NCBI RefSeq assembly: GCF_905163445.1
Contig: NC_053201.1
Span: forward strand, 9,310,001 to 9,374,000
DNA: 64,000 nt
Direction: 5' to 3'
Origin: Pararge aegeria
Taxonomy: Eukaryota > Arthropoda > Insecta > Lepidoptera > Nymphalidae
Positions 41,365 to 52,086 of this stretch are shown piece after piece. The notes below the pieces were generated by a model that saw only the letters and a program-made list of their open reading frames with translations, searched no databases and was not told the origin of the DNA. Every line of letters begins with the position of its first letter. Positions within the stretch are counted from its first letter, which is position 1. A program made the translations under genes and the position numbers.

Positions 41365-41632
41365 TTGGATAGAGGCATTACTTTGCGGAATTCCATGATA
41401 TACTTTGAATACTAAGCTTAGTTTGTTATACTCCGCGAAAAGGAGGAGAATATGTATGGTGTTATTTATAATTTCTTCAGTCTTTATACTTAACACCAAT
41501 CAGATCTTCGGCAAAGTACTCTCTACGCACGTTGCGCACTGACACCGGTGCATCCTAAAGTGATGTTGACTCCTGCTTTCGCGGAGGATAGCAAATTAAG
41601 CTTAATTTTTCACAGTTTACCGTCTAGTATGT
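41365..41632 (+). mobile_element. M1 MITE copy 4
   Basis: GGATAGAGGCATTACTTTGCGGAATTCCATGATATAC at the left; body with GTTATACTCCGCGAAAAGGAGGAGAAT and CAGATCTTCGGCAAAGTAC; right end ACTCCTGCTTTCGCGGAGGATAGCAAATTAAGCTTAATTTTTCAC. Confidence 0.75.
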
Positions 41633-41637
41633 AATCA

Positions 41638-41750
41638 GTCCAGGTCGCGGGTATGATTCACCGCAGAGGCAATTCGGGAATTCACGGTGTAGCTTAGAAA
41701 CCTATTAGGGGAAAGGATTTAATATGCCTTACCCCTAACTTGGCCTTGGT
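41638..41750 (+). mobile_element. SINE family C deletion derivative
   Basis: CAGGTCGCGGGTATGATTCACC..CAATTCGGGAATTCACGG, GAAACCTATTAGGGGAAAGG, ATGCCTTACCCCTAAC. Most of the middle is lost. Confidence 0.5.
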
Positions 41751-42501
41751 GGTGGACAACGGCCTAAACTCTTATTTATTTATTAAGGACACTAACAATA
41801 TACAGTAATAAACTTGTACAATAATTAACACATTCCCTTATATGTACATCTATAACAAGTGACCATGACATTCACAAAAATTAATAATGACATGTAAACA
41901 CAGCAACAATAAAAATAATCATATATGTATTTACAAGTTGTATATTAAACTCCACGTAGGGCTGCCTGGACGCAGAAATTTTAATTTGTAACTTTTTATA
42001 TTGTAATAGAAAAAAAAAATATTCTATCGTGGCTTAGACTAGATTTTTTTCCCATAATATAAAAGCACAGCACTTACCTTCAATGAGTACTTCAAATACA
42101 TTACCAGTAAAGAACCTTTATAACGGATAATAAATCGTGATCGAATGAGAGCAACACTGGAAACATATCCACCTACCAGTCGCATTCTCCACATAAAACC
42201 CATCATTTTAGACTCTAAACCAATACAATTAAGTGTCATAACTGCTTAGGACGGTTATGATAAGGTCATAAGTCAGCGAGTGAATCAGCAATATAAACAT
42301 CTGGCCCACTTTTTACGGTCCGGCGTCAGAGTCACTCATAAAAGGTCGGGACGTGGACCCTTAACTAATCTCGAGTTCTAATGGAATTTGGTATAATACA
42401 ACATTTTCAAGTCACGCCCTGTATTACGCTTGTTAGGAGCTCGGATACTTTGAAAAACGAAGTATAAGTTTTTATTTTAAAAAACCCATAACTTTTGATT
42501 A

Positions 42502-42547
42502 TTACACTTAAAGTTCTTGGCAGTTAACCCAAGAACTTTAAGTGTAA
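42502..42547. repeat. Short perfect hairpin (19-bp arms, 8-nt loop)
   Basis: 42,502-42,520 is the exact inverse of 42,529-42,547. No relation to a repeat family noticed. Confidence 0.85.
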
Positions 42548-42879
42548 AACTTTATTTTAAACACATTATTCATACAGCTGTGCCTATCGCAGACTATTTT
42601 GAAGTATTAATGCTTATCTTTCCTATTTTGTAAAAACAAAAACTACTTTGATAATTAAATTCAAGAGCATAGCCTTTGATTAAGGCATCACGTAAGTCAT
42701 ATTACTCGTCATTCAAGAAACTATTGAAAAAAACATTACAAAAATGCTTCCTATTTAGATAGCCTTCCCAGACCACAAACAATCGAGAAATCATAAATAT
42801 TATTCCTTATTTTTAAGATTAGTTGGCGATTTTTTATTTCTTTGCAGCTAAATTCATTTTGATTTTACTTTAAATTGGA

Positions 42880-43255
42880 TATTTTAAGAGGCTATAAAAA
42901 TCCTCGTCAAAAAGATAAAAACGGAGCCTCCGCCAGCAAAAAGCGGATTTTTATTTATTCAAATCAACCAATGAATTCCGCAAAAATTCGTTCTAAAATT
43001 CTTTTCTTTGTGAACGAAAAAGAACACGCCGTGTTGCAATCCTAAATAAACTTCGGCTATTGGGCGAACCGTTCGCAAAATGCGCTCCAAAAATTTCCAA
43101 AAAGTTCGAAAAAAGCGCCATATAAAGCCGGTCCCGCTTTCCTAAACACCTGACCGAAAACGACAGGTGTTCGAAACCAATATCGATACACAATCAAGCG
43201 ATTTCGGCCCCGAAGAGCAGATGGCCGAAAACACGCCACTTTATCTTACTTACTC
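42880..43255 (-). other. G+C-rich island with overlapping open frames
   Basis: Two overlapping minus frames (43,193-42,993 and 43,239-43,057) are open; one includes YRYWFRTPVVFGQVFRKAGP, with many Phe, Trp and Gly. Base composition is clearly above the surroundings. No known domain, promoter or splice signal is visible. It could be a transposon coding relic or a structured non-coding element. Confidence 0.25.
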
Positions 43256-43379
43256 CGTGGACTTTTTGGTTGTACTGTGCCGGTAGATTTTTTTGTGCAC
43301 CGTAGACGTATTTCTGACTAGTGGTTCCCCGCGACTCCGACTACGTACAACTTCTGATAAGTAGATAATCAGTAGTAGA

Positions 43380-43490
43380 GCTATTTTGACAGCTCGTCTG
43401 GGGAAATACATTGCATTGCATTGCTTTTTTCTACCGCCAATCAGCCTTGCTGTACAACAGGCTTGCGACAGGCGTAAATGTAACGATATA
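43380..43490 (+). repeat. Family D fragment
   Basis: GAGCTATTTTGACAGCTCGTCTGGGGAAATAC and TTTCTACCGCCAATCAGCCTTGC are family D landmarks. Confidence 0.5.
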
Positions 43491-43574
43491 AAAAAAAATA
43501 GTTCCACATAAAGATGAGTTTAAATAAAATTTTTAAATGACATTGACTGAGACTTTGATACATAATAAAATTTT

Positions 43575-43885
43575 TAAAATTTAGGTCAAATATTTCTTAA
43601 TTCAAATAGGCAAAAGGATGGACATTTTTGATGCGTACATTACATGTAAAATATGACATAGAGTGAGTTAATGGCGATAACTAAATTCATCAACTTAAAA
43701 CTAAAGCTAAGGGTTTCAAACGGGCCCTTGTCTAAGAAGAAGCCCACAAAAAATTTACCGGTTGTTTTTTTTTTTGTTATCACCATCTCAATTTGTCATT
43801 TAAAGAAGCAACCTGTTTAGAGCAATAATTTACACCCAAGCATTTTTATCGTTGACATAGTCTGAGACTAAAATAATTAATTTTC
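43575..43885 (-). mobile_element. L1 LINE 3' end, inverted
   Basis: GATGCGTACATTACATGTAAAATATGAC, GATGGCGATAACTAAATTCATCAAC-like order, CGGGCCCTTGTCTAAGAAGAAGCCCACAAAAAATTTACCGG and TTACACCCAAGCATTTTTATCGTTGACATAGTC (complement of DYVNDKNAWV-stop). Confidence 0.7.
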
Positions 43886-43919
43886 AGTTAATAATTTTAT
43901 TCGTCATTAGAAAGACATC

Positions 43920-44065
43920 TATCTATATATAAAAAAGGAAGTGGTGTTAGTTATAACATTTATAACTCAAGAACGGCTGGAGCATTTTTTATGATATTTG
44001 ATTTTTGGATTTCTCTTAGAAACAAAATGGCGTTCAACATTCATTAAATAATATTTTATTGATAT
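43920..44065 (+). mobile_element. Helitron-like repeat, 5' part
   Basis: TCTATCTATATATAAAAAAGGAAGTGGTGTTAGTTATAACATTTATAACTCAAGAACGGCTGG matches the start of 27,240. A TC start and a T/A-rich 5' end fit Helitron-type repeats. Confidence 0.45.
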
Positions 44066-44137
44066 AAGGAGATATTAAAATTATGCAACGTCGTATTATA
44101 CGTATAACTGGTTAATAATGTGAATTCTTTGTTGCAG

Positions 44138-44250
44138 GTAAGCGTTCGTCAGCGATGATGCATCTCAGAGGAATGCTGCTCGGGCCACGGACTAATGGAC
44201 TAGACGTTATTCGTATGACCCCCTTTTATGTTGGCTTAGAAATGCTCTGA
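44138..44250 (+). CDS. Candidate terminal exon of 37 codons (unidentified)
   Basis: A strong acceptor TTCTTTGTTGCAG ends at 44,137. The frame then reads KRSSAMMHLRGMLLGPRTNG and LDVIRMTPFYVGLEML, ending at TGA (44,248-44,250). The segment is richer in G+C than its flanks. GT of the first split codon could complete a Gly-Lys-Arg, but any link to a peptide precursor is speculation. GTAAGC at the acceptor could equally be a donor. No upstream exon was found. Confidence 0.25.
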
Positions 44251-44324
44251 GTTATCCTGAAAGGAAGGGAAATTAATTGGCTATATAAAAATAACTTTTT
44301 CTTGTCGCCCCCCCCCCCCCTTGC

Positions 44325-44405
44325 GGCCAGTTTGGAAATTTATAGTTGCTGAATTTTCTCTGGTCTGGTATGGTGGGAGGATTCGGTTGTGGCTAGTTAC
44401 CACTC
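44325..44405 (+). mobile_element. SINE family C, 5' body fragment
   Basis: GGAAATTTATAGTTGCTGAATTTTCTCTGGTCTGGTATGGTGGGAGG..CGGTTGTGGCTAGTTACCAC. It is preceded by a run of 13 C at about 44,307-44,320. Confidence 0.65.
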
Positions 44406-44864
44406 TACTGAACAATATAAACAACATAAAAAAATTTAAAAGAAATATTTTTAAAGTAGGTAGGTATATCCCAGACTGAGTAAGTTGGCCGGTCAGAAGA
44501 AAAAAAACACTGTAGATGTTCATTTTTGGAATTAAAAACATTATACCCTGTCGCACTGCACTTATAAAAAATTAGTACGTAAAGATTAAGTGTCTATCTA
44601 CCTAATAATAAATCCAAAAAAAAAAGAAAATCATATTACGGACATGAAACAGTCTCAGATCAGCCCGTCAGAGGCAAAAAAGAAGAAAAGAAACATTTTC
44701 CAGCATTGAACCATTCACTAACAACATTTAGTGTAACATCTCATAAGAGGTTTATAGTTCACAACCTATTTACAAAGCCTTAATCCCATACAACTATTCA
44801 ACATGTACATAAATCAATCATCCTTGAGTCTAAGCTAGCTTAGTTTGTAGCTTTAGTCTTGGAC

Positions 44865-45110
44865 ACCTTTGGACGTTGACTTGCTATACTATTGGTTAAA
44901 TAGTTCTCCGGGGACTATCGCCATGCTTATATCTGCCCTCAAGCAGTGATGTGTTTTGCTCTGAAGGGAGTGGTTGCCGGTGTTGATGGACACAGACGGC
45001 ACTTTTCAGGACGTATGCCCTGGGAGGTGCTGCTCTATTAATAGACCAAGGTTGTCCAGCAACGATCAGGTCAGACGGCAGCTTGGTATGCCAACTATAA
45101 GTTTATAAAG
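44865..45110 (+). repeat. Family D copy
   Basis: TTCTCCGGGGACTATCGCC, CTGCCCTCAAGCAGTGATGTGTTTTGCTCTGAAGG, GGTGTTGATGGACACAG, CAGGACGTATGCCCTGGGAGGTGCTGCTCTATTAATAG. Confidence 0.6.
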
Positions 45111-45114
45111 CAAC

Positions 45115-46015
45115 GGGTCACGGATTACTAACGGCATTAAAAAAAGGATTGAGCTCCTAGATGATATTGTAACATTAATACACACACACACGTTCACGCG
45201 CACAAACATATATACTTATATATGACGTTTCGGTATGTGTGTTTGGGAAATTTTATTAATATTTTTTTAAGTACTTTAAATTTCAATTTATTCAGCACAA
45301 TACACAATGTTTCATGTATTATACGATATTTAATTATATAATGTAAAACCCAGTTTGGGCGCAGCCATTTTTTTAAATAAAATAATTATATGAATTTCTA
45401 AACATAAGTAAGACATCGTATGGTAAAAAAACCGATTTTTATGGGGATGCTCAAAAAAAAAATCATTAACGGAGTAAAAGCTCTATTAGGTATTTTATAA
45501 ATATTTTATTAAATTCATTTTCATTTTCAGTATTCCTATTGCATATGGACTTTGCTTGTAGTGCTACTTTTGGATTAAATTTTTTTAGTGTTTTTCCGGT
45601 TTAACTTTTTAACCGGAAAACGATGTTAAAAAGTTAAAAAAAAAATTTTTTTCTAGGGTACTTTTACTTGTCACTGTATATTTCAATAATATGAATTTCA
45701 TTTTAGAGATTTTTCACCTCGAAAGTAGCTGACTATCATTTTACTTACGAATTATCCAATCCCAGTTGGTATGGTATAACCTGTATATTCTAAGGGACCA
45801 CCTGTCTACCTGCCGCCATTTTGAAATTCGATCCCATTTAAATCTCTGGCCTTTTTTGCTGATACAACACTGAACACGCGCATCTTTCCGTCGGTTTAAT
45901 TCAGCGTATAATATGGTTAAGAATTCTTACTTGCAGATGTTGCGTTCTTACATTGTATTGTGTTTTCAAGTCTTTATTTCTCGTTATCAATTATCTATGT
46001 TCTAGTTGTCGCTTA
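45115..46015. other. AT-rich stretch without a gene
   Basis: Has a CA repeat (45,179-45,191), A- and T-runs, and no coding-like frame. A small CCGGTT..AACCGG palindrome lies near 45,597. Confidence 0.4.
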
Positions 46016-46019
46016 TGAC

Positions 46020-46640
46020 TATGTCCGGGTTTTTTTTGTTATAAAATAACGCGTGAATGTGTTTTTTTCCAAAATAAAAAGTATTCTATGGCCTTTTCGA
46101 GGATGCAAGCTATTTAATGTCGTGCATACAGGGTATGGTTTGGGGATAAGTTACTGGAAATGATACCTTGTTATTTAAAAAAAAGGGTTTTTTTAAATCA
46201 CAAGAAACCATTGAAGCAATCTATCTATGCAAAATTTTGCCAAGATCGGTGAAGCCGAGCATTTGTAACAAAAATTAGTTTTTCATGAACCATTTCCAGT
46301 ATGTTAACTTATTCCTAAATGATAAAAAGATCCTATATCTGGTGCTTTAAGATGCAAGCTTTATGAGCCAATTTTCATCGAGAGCGACGCAGTGATTGAG
46401 CCGAATATGATTAACAATATACAAACAGACACATATACAGAATTGTAACATTAACTAGCGGTGTGCCCTCATTCTGCGTTTCAACAGCATTTTAATAATG
46501 CTGCTAAGCGGCAGAAATATTCATATTACTTTCCCGGACGAGCTCTGTCACAAAAAGCTTTACTACTACTAAACTTACTGGTTGCTTAGTTAGGGCATGA
46601 AGGAAGGACAAACAAACAAACAAAAACACTTTGGAATATA
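46020..46640 (+). repeat. Dispersed repeat mosaic
   Basis: Two related parts share GATGCAAGCTATTTAATG / GATGCAAGCTTTATGAGCC. Later GAGCGACGCAGTGATTGAGCCG..ACAAACAGACACATATACAG..TAACATTAACTAGCGGTGTGCCC and CGGCAGAAATATTCAT..TTCCCGGACGAGCTCTGTC (cf. 7,858). These match the generic lepidopteran Helitron-like layout. Confidence 0.4.
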
Positions 46641-46938
46641 ATATTGAAGTATGGATATGGATGATTTATACTTGAACGCTCCTATCTCTATAAGTAGGAA
46701 CCTAGATATAGTGTGGTGGCATTAAACGTTACTTTGTCACGTCGGGCGGCGTTTATATTTATTATTGAAATTACTTAGTAAAAGTTTTACTACCTACTGG
46801 TGATTTATTAAACGTCGTTATCAAGGGCAATAATTTTAATTTCAAATTAATTTCAATTTAAACAAACATTTATAGATAATCCTTGGACTAATAAGAACTA
46901 TCATTACTAGCAGCAGCAGTAATGATACCACTAGCAGC

Positions 46939-47097
46939 CAGTGGCGTGCACTTCATAGATGCACAAATGCACTGCCTACCCAAAAATTTTATGCCACTTT
47001 TATAGAGGGTAATTTTTTTCTTGTGTATTTTTTTTAAATTTTATGCGATTTTCCTGTTTTATGCCTACCCTGGATAAGACCCCTAAGCTCGCCACTC
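46939..47097. mobile_element. hAT-like MITE copy
   Basis: Starts CAGTGGCGTGCACTTC; the right end AAGCTCGCCACTC is a mutated inverse. The interior with ATTTTATGCGATTTTCCTG..TATGCCTACCC resembles the interior of 23,761 inverted. Confidence 0.6.
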
Positions 47098-47099
47098 AA

Positions 47100-47182
47100 A
47101 ACGGGATTGTAGTAGTAGCACAGAGGACACTTGCTTTGCCTCTTACGACACCCGCGGGAAGTGGAGAGGTTCCACACGGCAT
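47100..47182 (-). repeat. Family E fragment, inverted
   Basis: GTAGTAGTAGCACAGAGGACACTTGC-like order and TGCCTCTTACGACACCCGCGGGAAGTGGAGAGG. Confidence 0.55.
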
Positions 47183-47209
47183 ATATATATATAGAAGTTT
47201 AGTCTATTA

Positions 47210-48670
47210 ACTTTAAAATGTTTATGTTCATACCACATACCAATGGCAACGTTATAATATTAGCGTGTCATCAATTGTAAAAGAAAAGGCACGTAAGTAC
47301 TAAAATAGACTACTGCAATCTTAATACCTAATGCCTTATAACATGCTTATTGTCTTTTAACTGTCCACGTGTATTGGTTGGTGGATCAGCACAATTGGCT
47401 TTCTCAGTCACTGCTGACAGCGTCTTGTGTACTTGGGCTAAACTGTTGAGCTGGTGCTCCGTGATTGTTTATTTGGGCAAACATTGGTCAACTTTCAGTC
47501 ATGTAACCCATACTTGTTTAAAGCTTGACTGTTTGCTTCTTTAAAATGTAGCTAAAGAACTCGTGATCTGTTGTTGAATATCCACGGAATATCTTATCCC
47601 TGACGATGTTGCGCCATCTTGACCTGTCCGCGGCATGGTGCAGATAAATGTTTACGTCCTCTTGGTCTTTTTCTGGGTCTTGAATATTCTAACCGCTAGA
47701 TCATCAAGTCGTTTCCAAAATTGACCAGGATGGAAAGCAAGAAACAATGAGATGAACATATGGTCAAGTCATTTTATATCTCAAAAGAGTTCGTGTTCAT
47801 GTCATATATTACAATAGTAGCATCCATAACGCCTTTTAATATAAAGTCGCATGCATCGATTGCCTTTGTTTGCAAATGTATTAAATCTACGCTACCGTGT
47901 GCAGCTATAAGCTTATTGTCTTCAACTGTTCACGTGTATTGCATGATAGGTGAACAATGGTTGGTGGATCGACACAATGGGCTTTTCCAGTCACTGCTGA
48001 CAGCGTCTTGTGTAATCGGGCTAAGCTCTGTTGAGCTGTTGCTCTGTGATTGTTGATTGGAGCAAACATTTGTGAAACTTTAGTCATGTAGTCATTTCTA
48101 AAGCTTGACTGTTTGTTACACACGCTTTTTTAAAACTTTAAAGTGCGATTTAGCCAAAGAACTAGTGATCTGTGTTCGAATATTCTAAACGCTAGATTAT
48201 TAAGCTTTTTCAACAATTAACTGAGCTGGAAAACAAGGCTCAGTTTGATAAATATATGGTAGCCATTTTTATTATCTGAAAAAATTGTGTTCATATAATA
48301 TAAACTAATGATATTGTTACAATAAAAGCATATCATCCATATAAAGGCACCTAAGTACTGCAATCTAAAGCCTTTTAATATGAAGTCGCATGCATCGATT
48401 GCCTTTGTTTGCAAATGTATTAAATCTACGCTAGTGTGTGCAGCTATAAGCTTATTGTCTTCAACTGTTCAAGTGTATTGCATGATAGGTGAACAATGGT
48501 TGGTGGATCGACACAATGGGCTTTCTCAGTCACTGCTGACAGCGTCTTGTGTAATCGTGCTAAGCTCTGTTGAGCTGTTGCTCTGTGATTGTTGATTGGA
48601 GCAATCATTTGCAATGCATCTGTCATGTTGCTAGAGTTTAAACTCTCGTGAGTGATGTTCGTCACAACTT
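47210..48670 (-). repeat. Tandem triplication of a module (about 540-566 bp) with a decayed reading frame
   Basis: Three direct copies have homologous cores at 47,344-47,545, 47,831-48,130 and 48,370-48,665. The offset between copies 2 and 3 is 539 bp, between 1 and 2 about 566. Copies 2 and 3 differ at few sites in the core; copy 1 is older. On the minus strand copies 2 and 3 keep one frame (shared INNHRATAQQSLARLHKTLS then AVT.KAHCVDPPTIVHLSCN). Copy 1 has the related INNHGAPAQQ.. and LAQVHKTLSAVTEKANCADP parts, separated by a frameshift and preceded by a stop. The plus strand is also open in copies 2 and 3. The protein family is not recognised. No start or splice signals were confirmed. 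Confidence 0.75.
47575..47695 (-). pseudogene. LINE RT C-terminal fragment inside the tandem module
   Basis: The minus frame reads EDVNIYLHHAADRSRWRNIV followed by RDKIFRG. The A.DR.RWR pattern is the C-terminal signature of several non-LTR RTs. A preceding piece in another frame (PGQFWKRLDDLAVRIFKTQK) may be the upstream GRPxxRWxDD-type segment. About 120 bp; it may account for the greater length of repeat unit 1. Confidence 0.5.
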
Positions 48671-48954
48671 ATTGTATACCATGACCATGAGGATTTTTAA
48701 ACGAAGTATATCTGACTCTGTTATTTACTTTGATAAATAAGAGGTCCATCATCTAATGAAGAAGCTAATGAATAAGCCTGTCAGGTTAAAAACTGGCTAG
48801 GCGGTTTCCCACATGTCCGTTTATTTTAAATAAAATTTCGCAATAAACAAGAATATAAATCTAAACATTTATTTAATGTTCATTTAGGTATTTCTAGTAA
48901 GCCTACTCTAGCACTGATATCATGTCAAGTCTGTCTGTTTATAATAATTTACCA

Positions 48955-49260
48955 TCGATTCCCTTGGCTTGCCCAGTGGTTAGGACTTCGACTTCACTTT
49001 CGAGAAGCAGATATCGAAGCCCCACACCTCTAAATTCTCTTATTTTCCCTCAGGAAAAAAATTAGGGACTTGCTTGTGAGTTTTTTAGTGTGTGTGGATT
49101 TTTGTCAGTATTTTATAAGTATTGATGTATATTATTCATTTAAATATTCAAAAATCATCTCAGTACCTACCCATAACACAAGCTACGCTTACTATGGATT
49201 GCTACTACGCTAGATGGCGATGTATGTATTGTCGTAGTATATTTATTATTTACAAGTTGT
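48955..49260 (+). mobile_element. Metulj-like SINE with an unusual head
   Basis: The head CCCTTGGCTTGCCCAGTGGTTAGGAC and ATCGAAGCCCCACACCTC is S2-like rather than the usual GGCCGACTGGCGC type. The body GTGTGTGGATTTTTGTCAG, TAAGTATTGATGTATATTATTC, CATCTCAGTACC..CATAACACAAGC and TCGTAGTATATTTATTATTTA is Metulj. Either the head is decayed or this is a chimeric SINE. Confidence 0.65.
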
Positions 49261-49264
49261 ACCC

Positions 49265-49875
49265 TGCCACGCTTTGCTGTGGCACATTGTGATTGAATGG
49301 TTGAGAAAAATAGATAAAAACAATCCTTGATGTGTATTATATATATCATGCTAAAATTGCAGCCCGATCAGTGTAGAACTTTTTGAGTTTTTGAAGCGTA
49401 CACAAACCAACATAACATTTATATATATATCGATTTATTAATATTTTATTAAGTAAATTAATTAAAATCTTGAACATAACATAGAATGATTATTTATTCC
49501 ATCGTAAGATTATTTGGGGCGCATCTCTTGTAGAGTATTTTGCTGAAATATCAACTTGTAATTAGCTTACATTTAATTTTAAACCTTTCGTACGTGATCC
49601 GAATCCAAATGATTGTGGAATTAAGTACAATCGCTCGCTTTGTATTGTCATTATCTGCCATTCTGCAGGGAATGAAGTGCTGTTTTTTGGGTTCGCTACC
49701 ACTACGCCAATCGGCCGTCAAATGTCAAATATCGTATGTCTCCGGATTGTAACGCACGAACCGTGATAGATATACAGTTGAAATTTTGACAGATGATTTA
49801 TTTATGATGCCGCTATAGCAATAAATGTAGAAAACAGAATATAATAAATATTTAAAGGGGGCTCCCATACAATAA
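49265..49875. other. Stretch without a supported gene
   Basis: A 70-codon plus frame at 49,540-49,752 shows no motif. At 49,683-49,740, GGGTTCGCTACCACTACGCCAATCGGCCGTC resembles an inverted Metulj-type head (GACGGCCGATTGGCG on the minus strand). Confidence 0.35.
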
Positions 49876-49879
49876 ACGT

Positions 49880-49980
49880 GATTTTGGTGAACGAAGAAGG
49901 GCACGTTGCAAGGCGTGTTTCTTGCATGCCCTGCTTAGTACTGCCCTGTTAATAGGGCGATGGTTTTGTACTTGGATCAC
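49880..49980 (+). repeat. Family D, 3' part
   Basis: GTTGCAAGGCGTGTTTCTTGCATGCCCTGC..ACTGCCCTGTTAATAGGGCGATGG equals the end of the 52,485 copy. Confidence 0.6.
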
Positions 49981-50309
49981 TTATTATTATATTTTAAAAA
50001 AACTATTGGTTATTGGAGTTCTTGGAAAGATAAACAGGTAGTCGTACACTTATCCATATAAGATCATAAATTAAGATGAAACGAGATTGTAGCACGCCAG
50101 ATGTCGCTATGGAGTGTGGACACCACATCTGGCTTCGATTAACATATTTAAGATATGCTAATGAAATAGAAATAGAAAGTTTGTATGTTAATGTAGATAT
50201 TGATAGTGTAAGGTTAATTAAAAACAGAAGCTTTAACAAACCGATTCAAGAAAAGGTTTCCCGGGAGACGCTAAATAACATTTCATATTAGCTATAGCTG
50301 ATGTTCGCA

Positions 50310-50640
50310 ACTTTGGTTCATTAGTATTTTCGGGATAACAAGTATCCTACGTCTCTGTCAAGGACGCAATCTCTATTCAAAATTTCCACAAGATTAGCTG
50401 TGAAACCTTGCATTTCCAATGTAACCAAGGCTATTTTTTATTCCCCAGGAACGTTAAACTTATGCTTTTCCAGGGTAAAAAGTCCACACTATGTAAATTT
50501 TTATGATCCAAGCTGATATATATGCCAAATATCATTACGATTGGTGTTCTGGTTGAGGCTAATAATTATGTTAAAAACAATCAGGTACAATTTTGCATTT
50601 ATACTGTTAGTATGGATTTCATGGATTCACATTAGTTTGC
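50310..50640 (+). repeat. Helitron-like dispersed repeat
   Basis: GGATAACAAGTATCCTACGTCTCTGTCAAGGACGCAATCTCTATTCAAAATTTC..AATCAGGTAC..TTTATACTGTTAGTATGGAT. Order of motifs as in 27,785 and 57,200. Confidence 0.4.
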
Positions 50641-50939
50641 CAGCGAAATCTGTCTTGCCAAAATTTCGTGTTGATAGTTTCTACTTGTGAGAAAGATTTG
50701 ATAGGAGGATACTTTTCAGCTCGGAATAATAAACGGTTACCATGGGATTTATCAATAGCTAGTCCGTATTAGTTTTTAGCAAGTCCGGTGCATATCATAA
50801 ATTTGGTTATTTGGTTTACCATGGACCTTAAATGATAAAAGGATCTTGTAGTTTCGGAAACACCAACCGATAGCGCGACCTATTTCACTTCTGACGACAT
50901 CTGATGCTGATGTACAAATGCCACAAAACAAGATATAAA

Positions 50940-51718
50940 TTAACTCGCATTCAGATTTAAATTGTTTGCTCGCGATATGCTTATGTACGAGCCAGCATCC
51001 AAAATAATGCCAATTTTTGTCTTTGAGATTGTTTTTTCTTGATTAGGACCACTGCCTGGCCATCCTTTTGGTTTGCCAAAATATCCTTTTTGTAGTCCTA
51101 GATCTGTCCATTCTCCAAATGGAATCTGAAAACAAAAATTAATTTTATGGTCCACGTCCATTATTGGCATGTGTACTATCGTACAAATCTGGGTATTGAA
51201 AACAATTACAGTAACCCTAAAACGATAATGTAGTATTATCTATATAACTACTAACTTTTGCTCTACTTTAATAGTTGGTATCAAATGTGTAAAAGTCTCA
51301 CTACCATCGTTAGCGCAAAACCTTCTAGATATCGTTGGTTTGATATTTCGTATTTTGAAAGGATGTCTACAAAAATCCTTTTTGTTTAATTACGTAAAAT
51401 TTTCTAGTGCCTTTGTTAATACGTTCACAGGATCTAAGTATGGTAATTCATCACCTCGATTCATGGGGCCATGGTTTTAACGATCTTGTTTCTTGCGGCC
51501 TTGCGGACCCTTTGTTTATAAACAACCACATCCCATTTACCTCTCGACGATGGTACATCATCAATAGGCCCTTGTAAACAGTTGGGTCTATATTTAGTAC
51601 GGGCTTTGTAAGTGAGTTTATAATGACCCACCCAATACTTTAGAGCACTTTGTTTTGTTAGGTTATAAAGCTGTTTATAATGGCTCTTATTAAAGAACAG
51701 ATGTATTGTCCAGCAAAT
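50940..51718 (-). pseudogene. Degenerate intronless coding region, unidentified protein (about 260 codons)
   Basis: Minus-strand coding potential extends over nearly 780 bp. Segment A (51,718-51,461, 85 codons) includes QSALKYWVGHYKLTYKARTK, then YRPNCLQGPIDDVPSSRGKW and a basic stretch YKQRVRKAARNKIVK. A frameshift leads to segment B (51,476-50,940), a single frame broken only by TAA at 51,390 and TAG at 51,240. B contains GPMNRGDELPYLDPVNVLTK, HPFKIRNIKPTISRRFCAND and, at the end, IPFGEWTDLGLQKGYFGKPK and GWPGSGPNQEKTISKTKIGI, closing at TAA 50,940. About 260 codons with two stops and one shift is far below chance for AT-rich DNA. A TTTTTGTTTTCAG at 51,126 could be an acceptor, but the frame is open on both sides of it. 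I recognise no family; possibilities are a retrogene, a transposon ORF or a viral integrant. It is certainly not an intact gene as it stands. Confidence 0.5.
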
Positions 51719-52086
51719 TTACTTTTGCTCATGAATTACATTCCATAATTAGCAGTAGTTTATGGTGCTGACACATAATAGGAGTGTTAAAAGACGTTTT
51801 AATAGTATTACATGAGTTTTCCTTACTTAGTCATTTGAAGTGTCGAACACTATTTTATCTGAACGAATGTTATAGATAGGTCAACATCATACATCTATAA
51901 AATCTTGGAAACATTTGTTGTGTACTTTTCTTTATTCTCCTGTTAACTCGCTGTTGTCGTTGCTATTTCTCAAAGGTCAGTTGTAGTGAAATCCTTCTCG
52001 GTAGAGTTCATTTTTCAGCAGCATAAAACTTATAGTCAACAAAGTCAGTATTAATTTCTCGATATTATATATCTAACGTTAAGTGA

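Noticed and set aside
48370..48670. CRISPR-like array in the 47-48.7 kb repeats
   Set aside because: Units are about 540 bp and nearly uniform, not short repeats with unique spacers; the DNA is eukaryotic.
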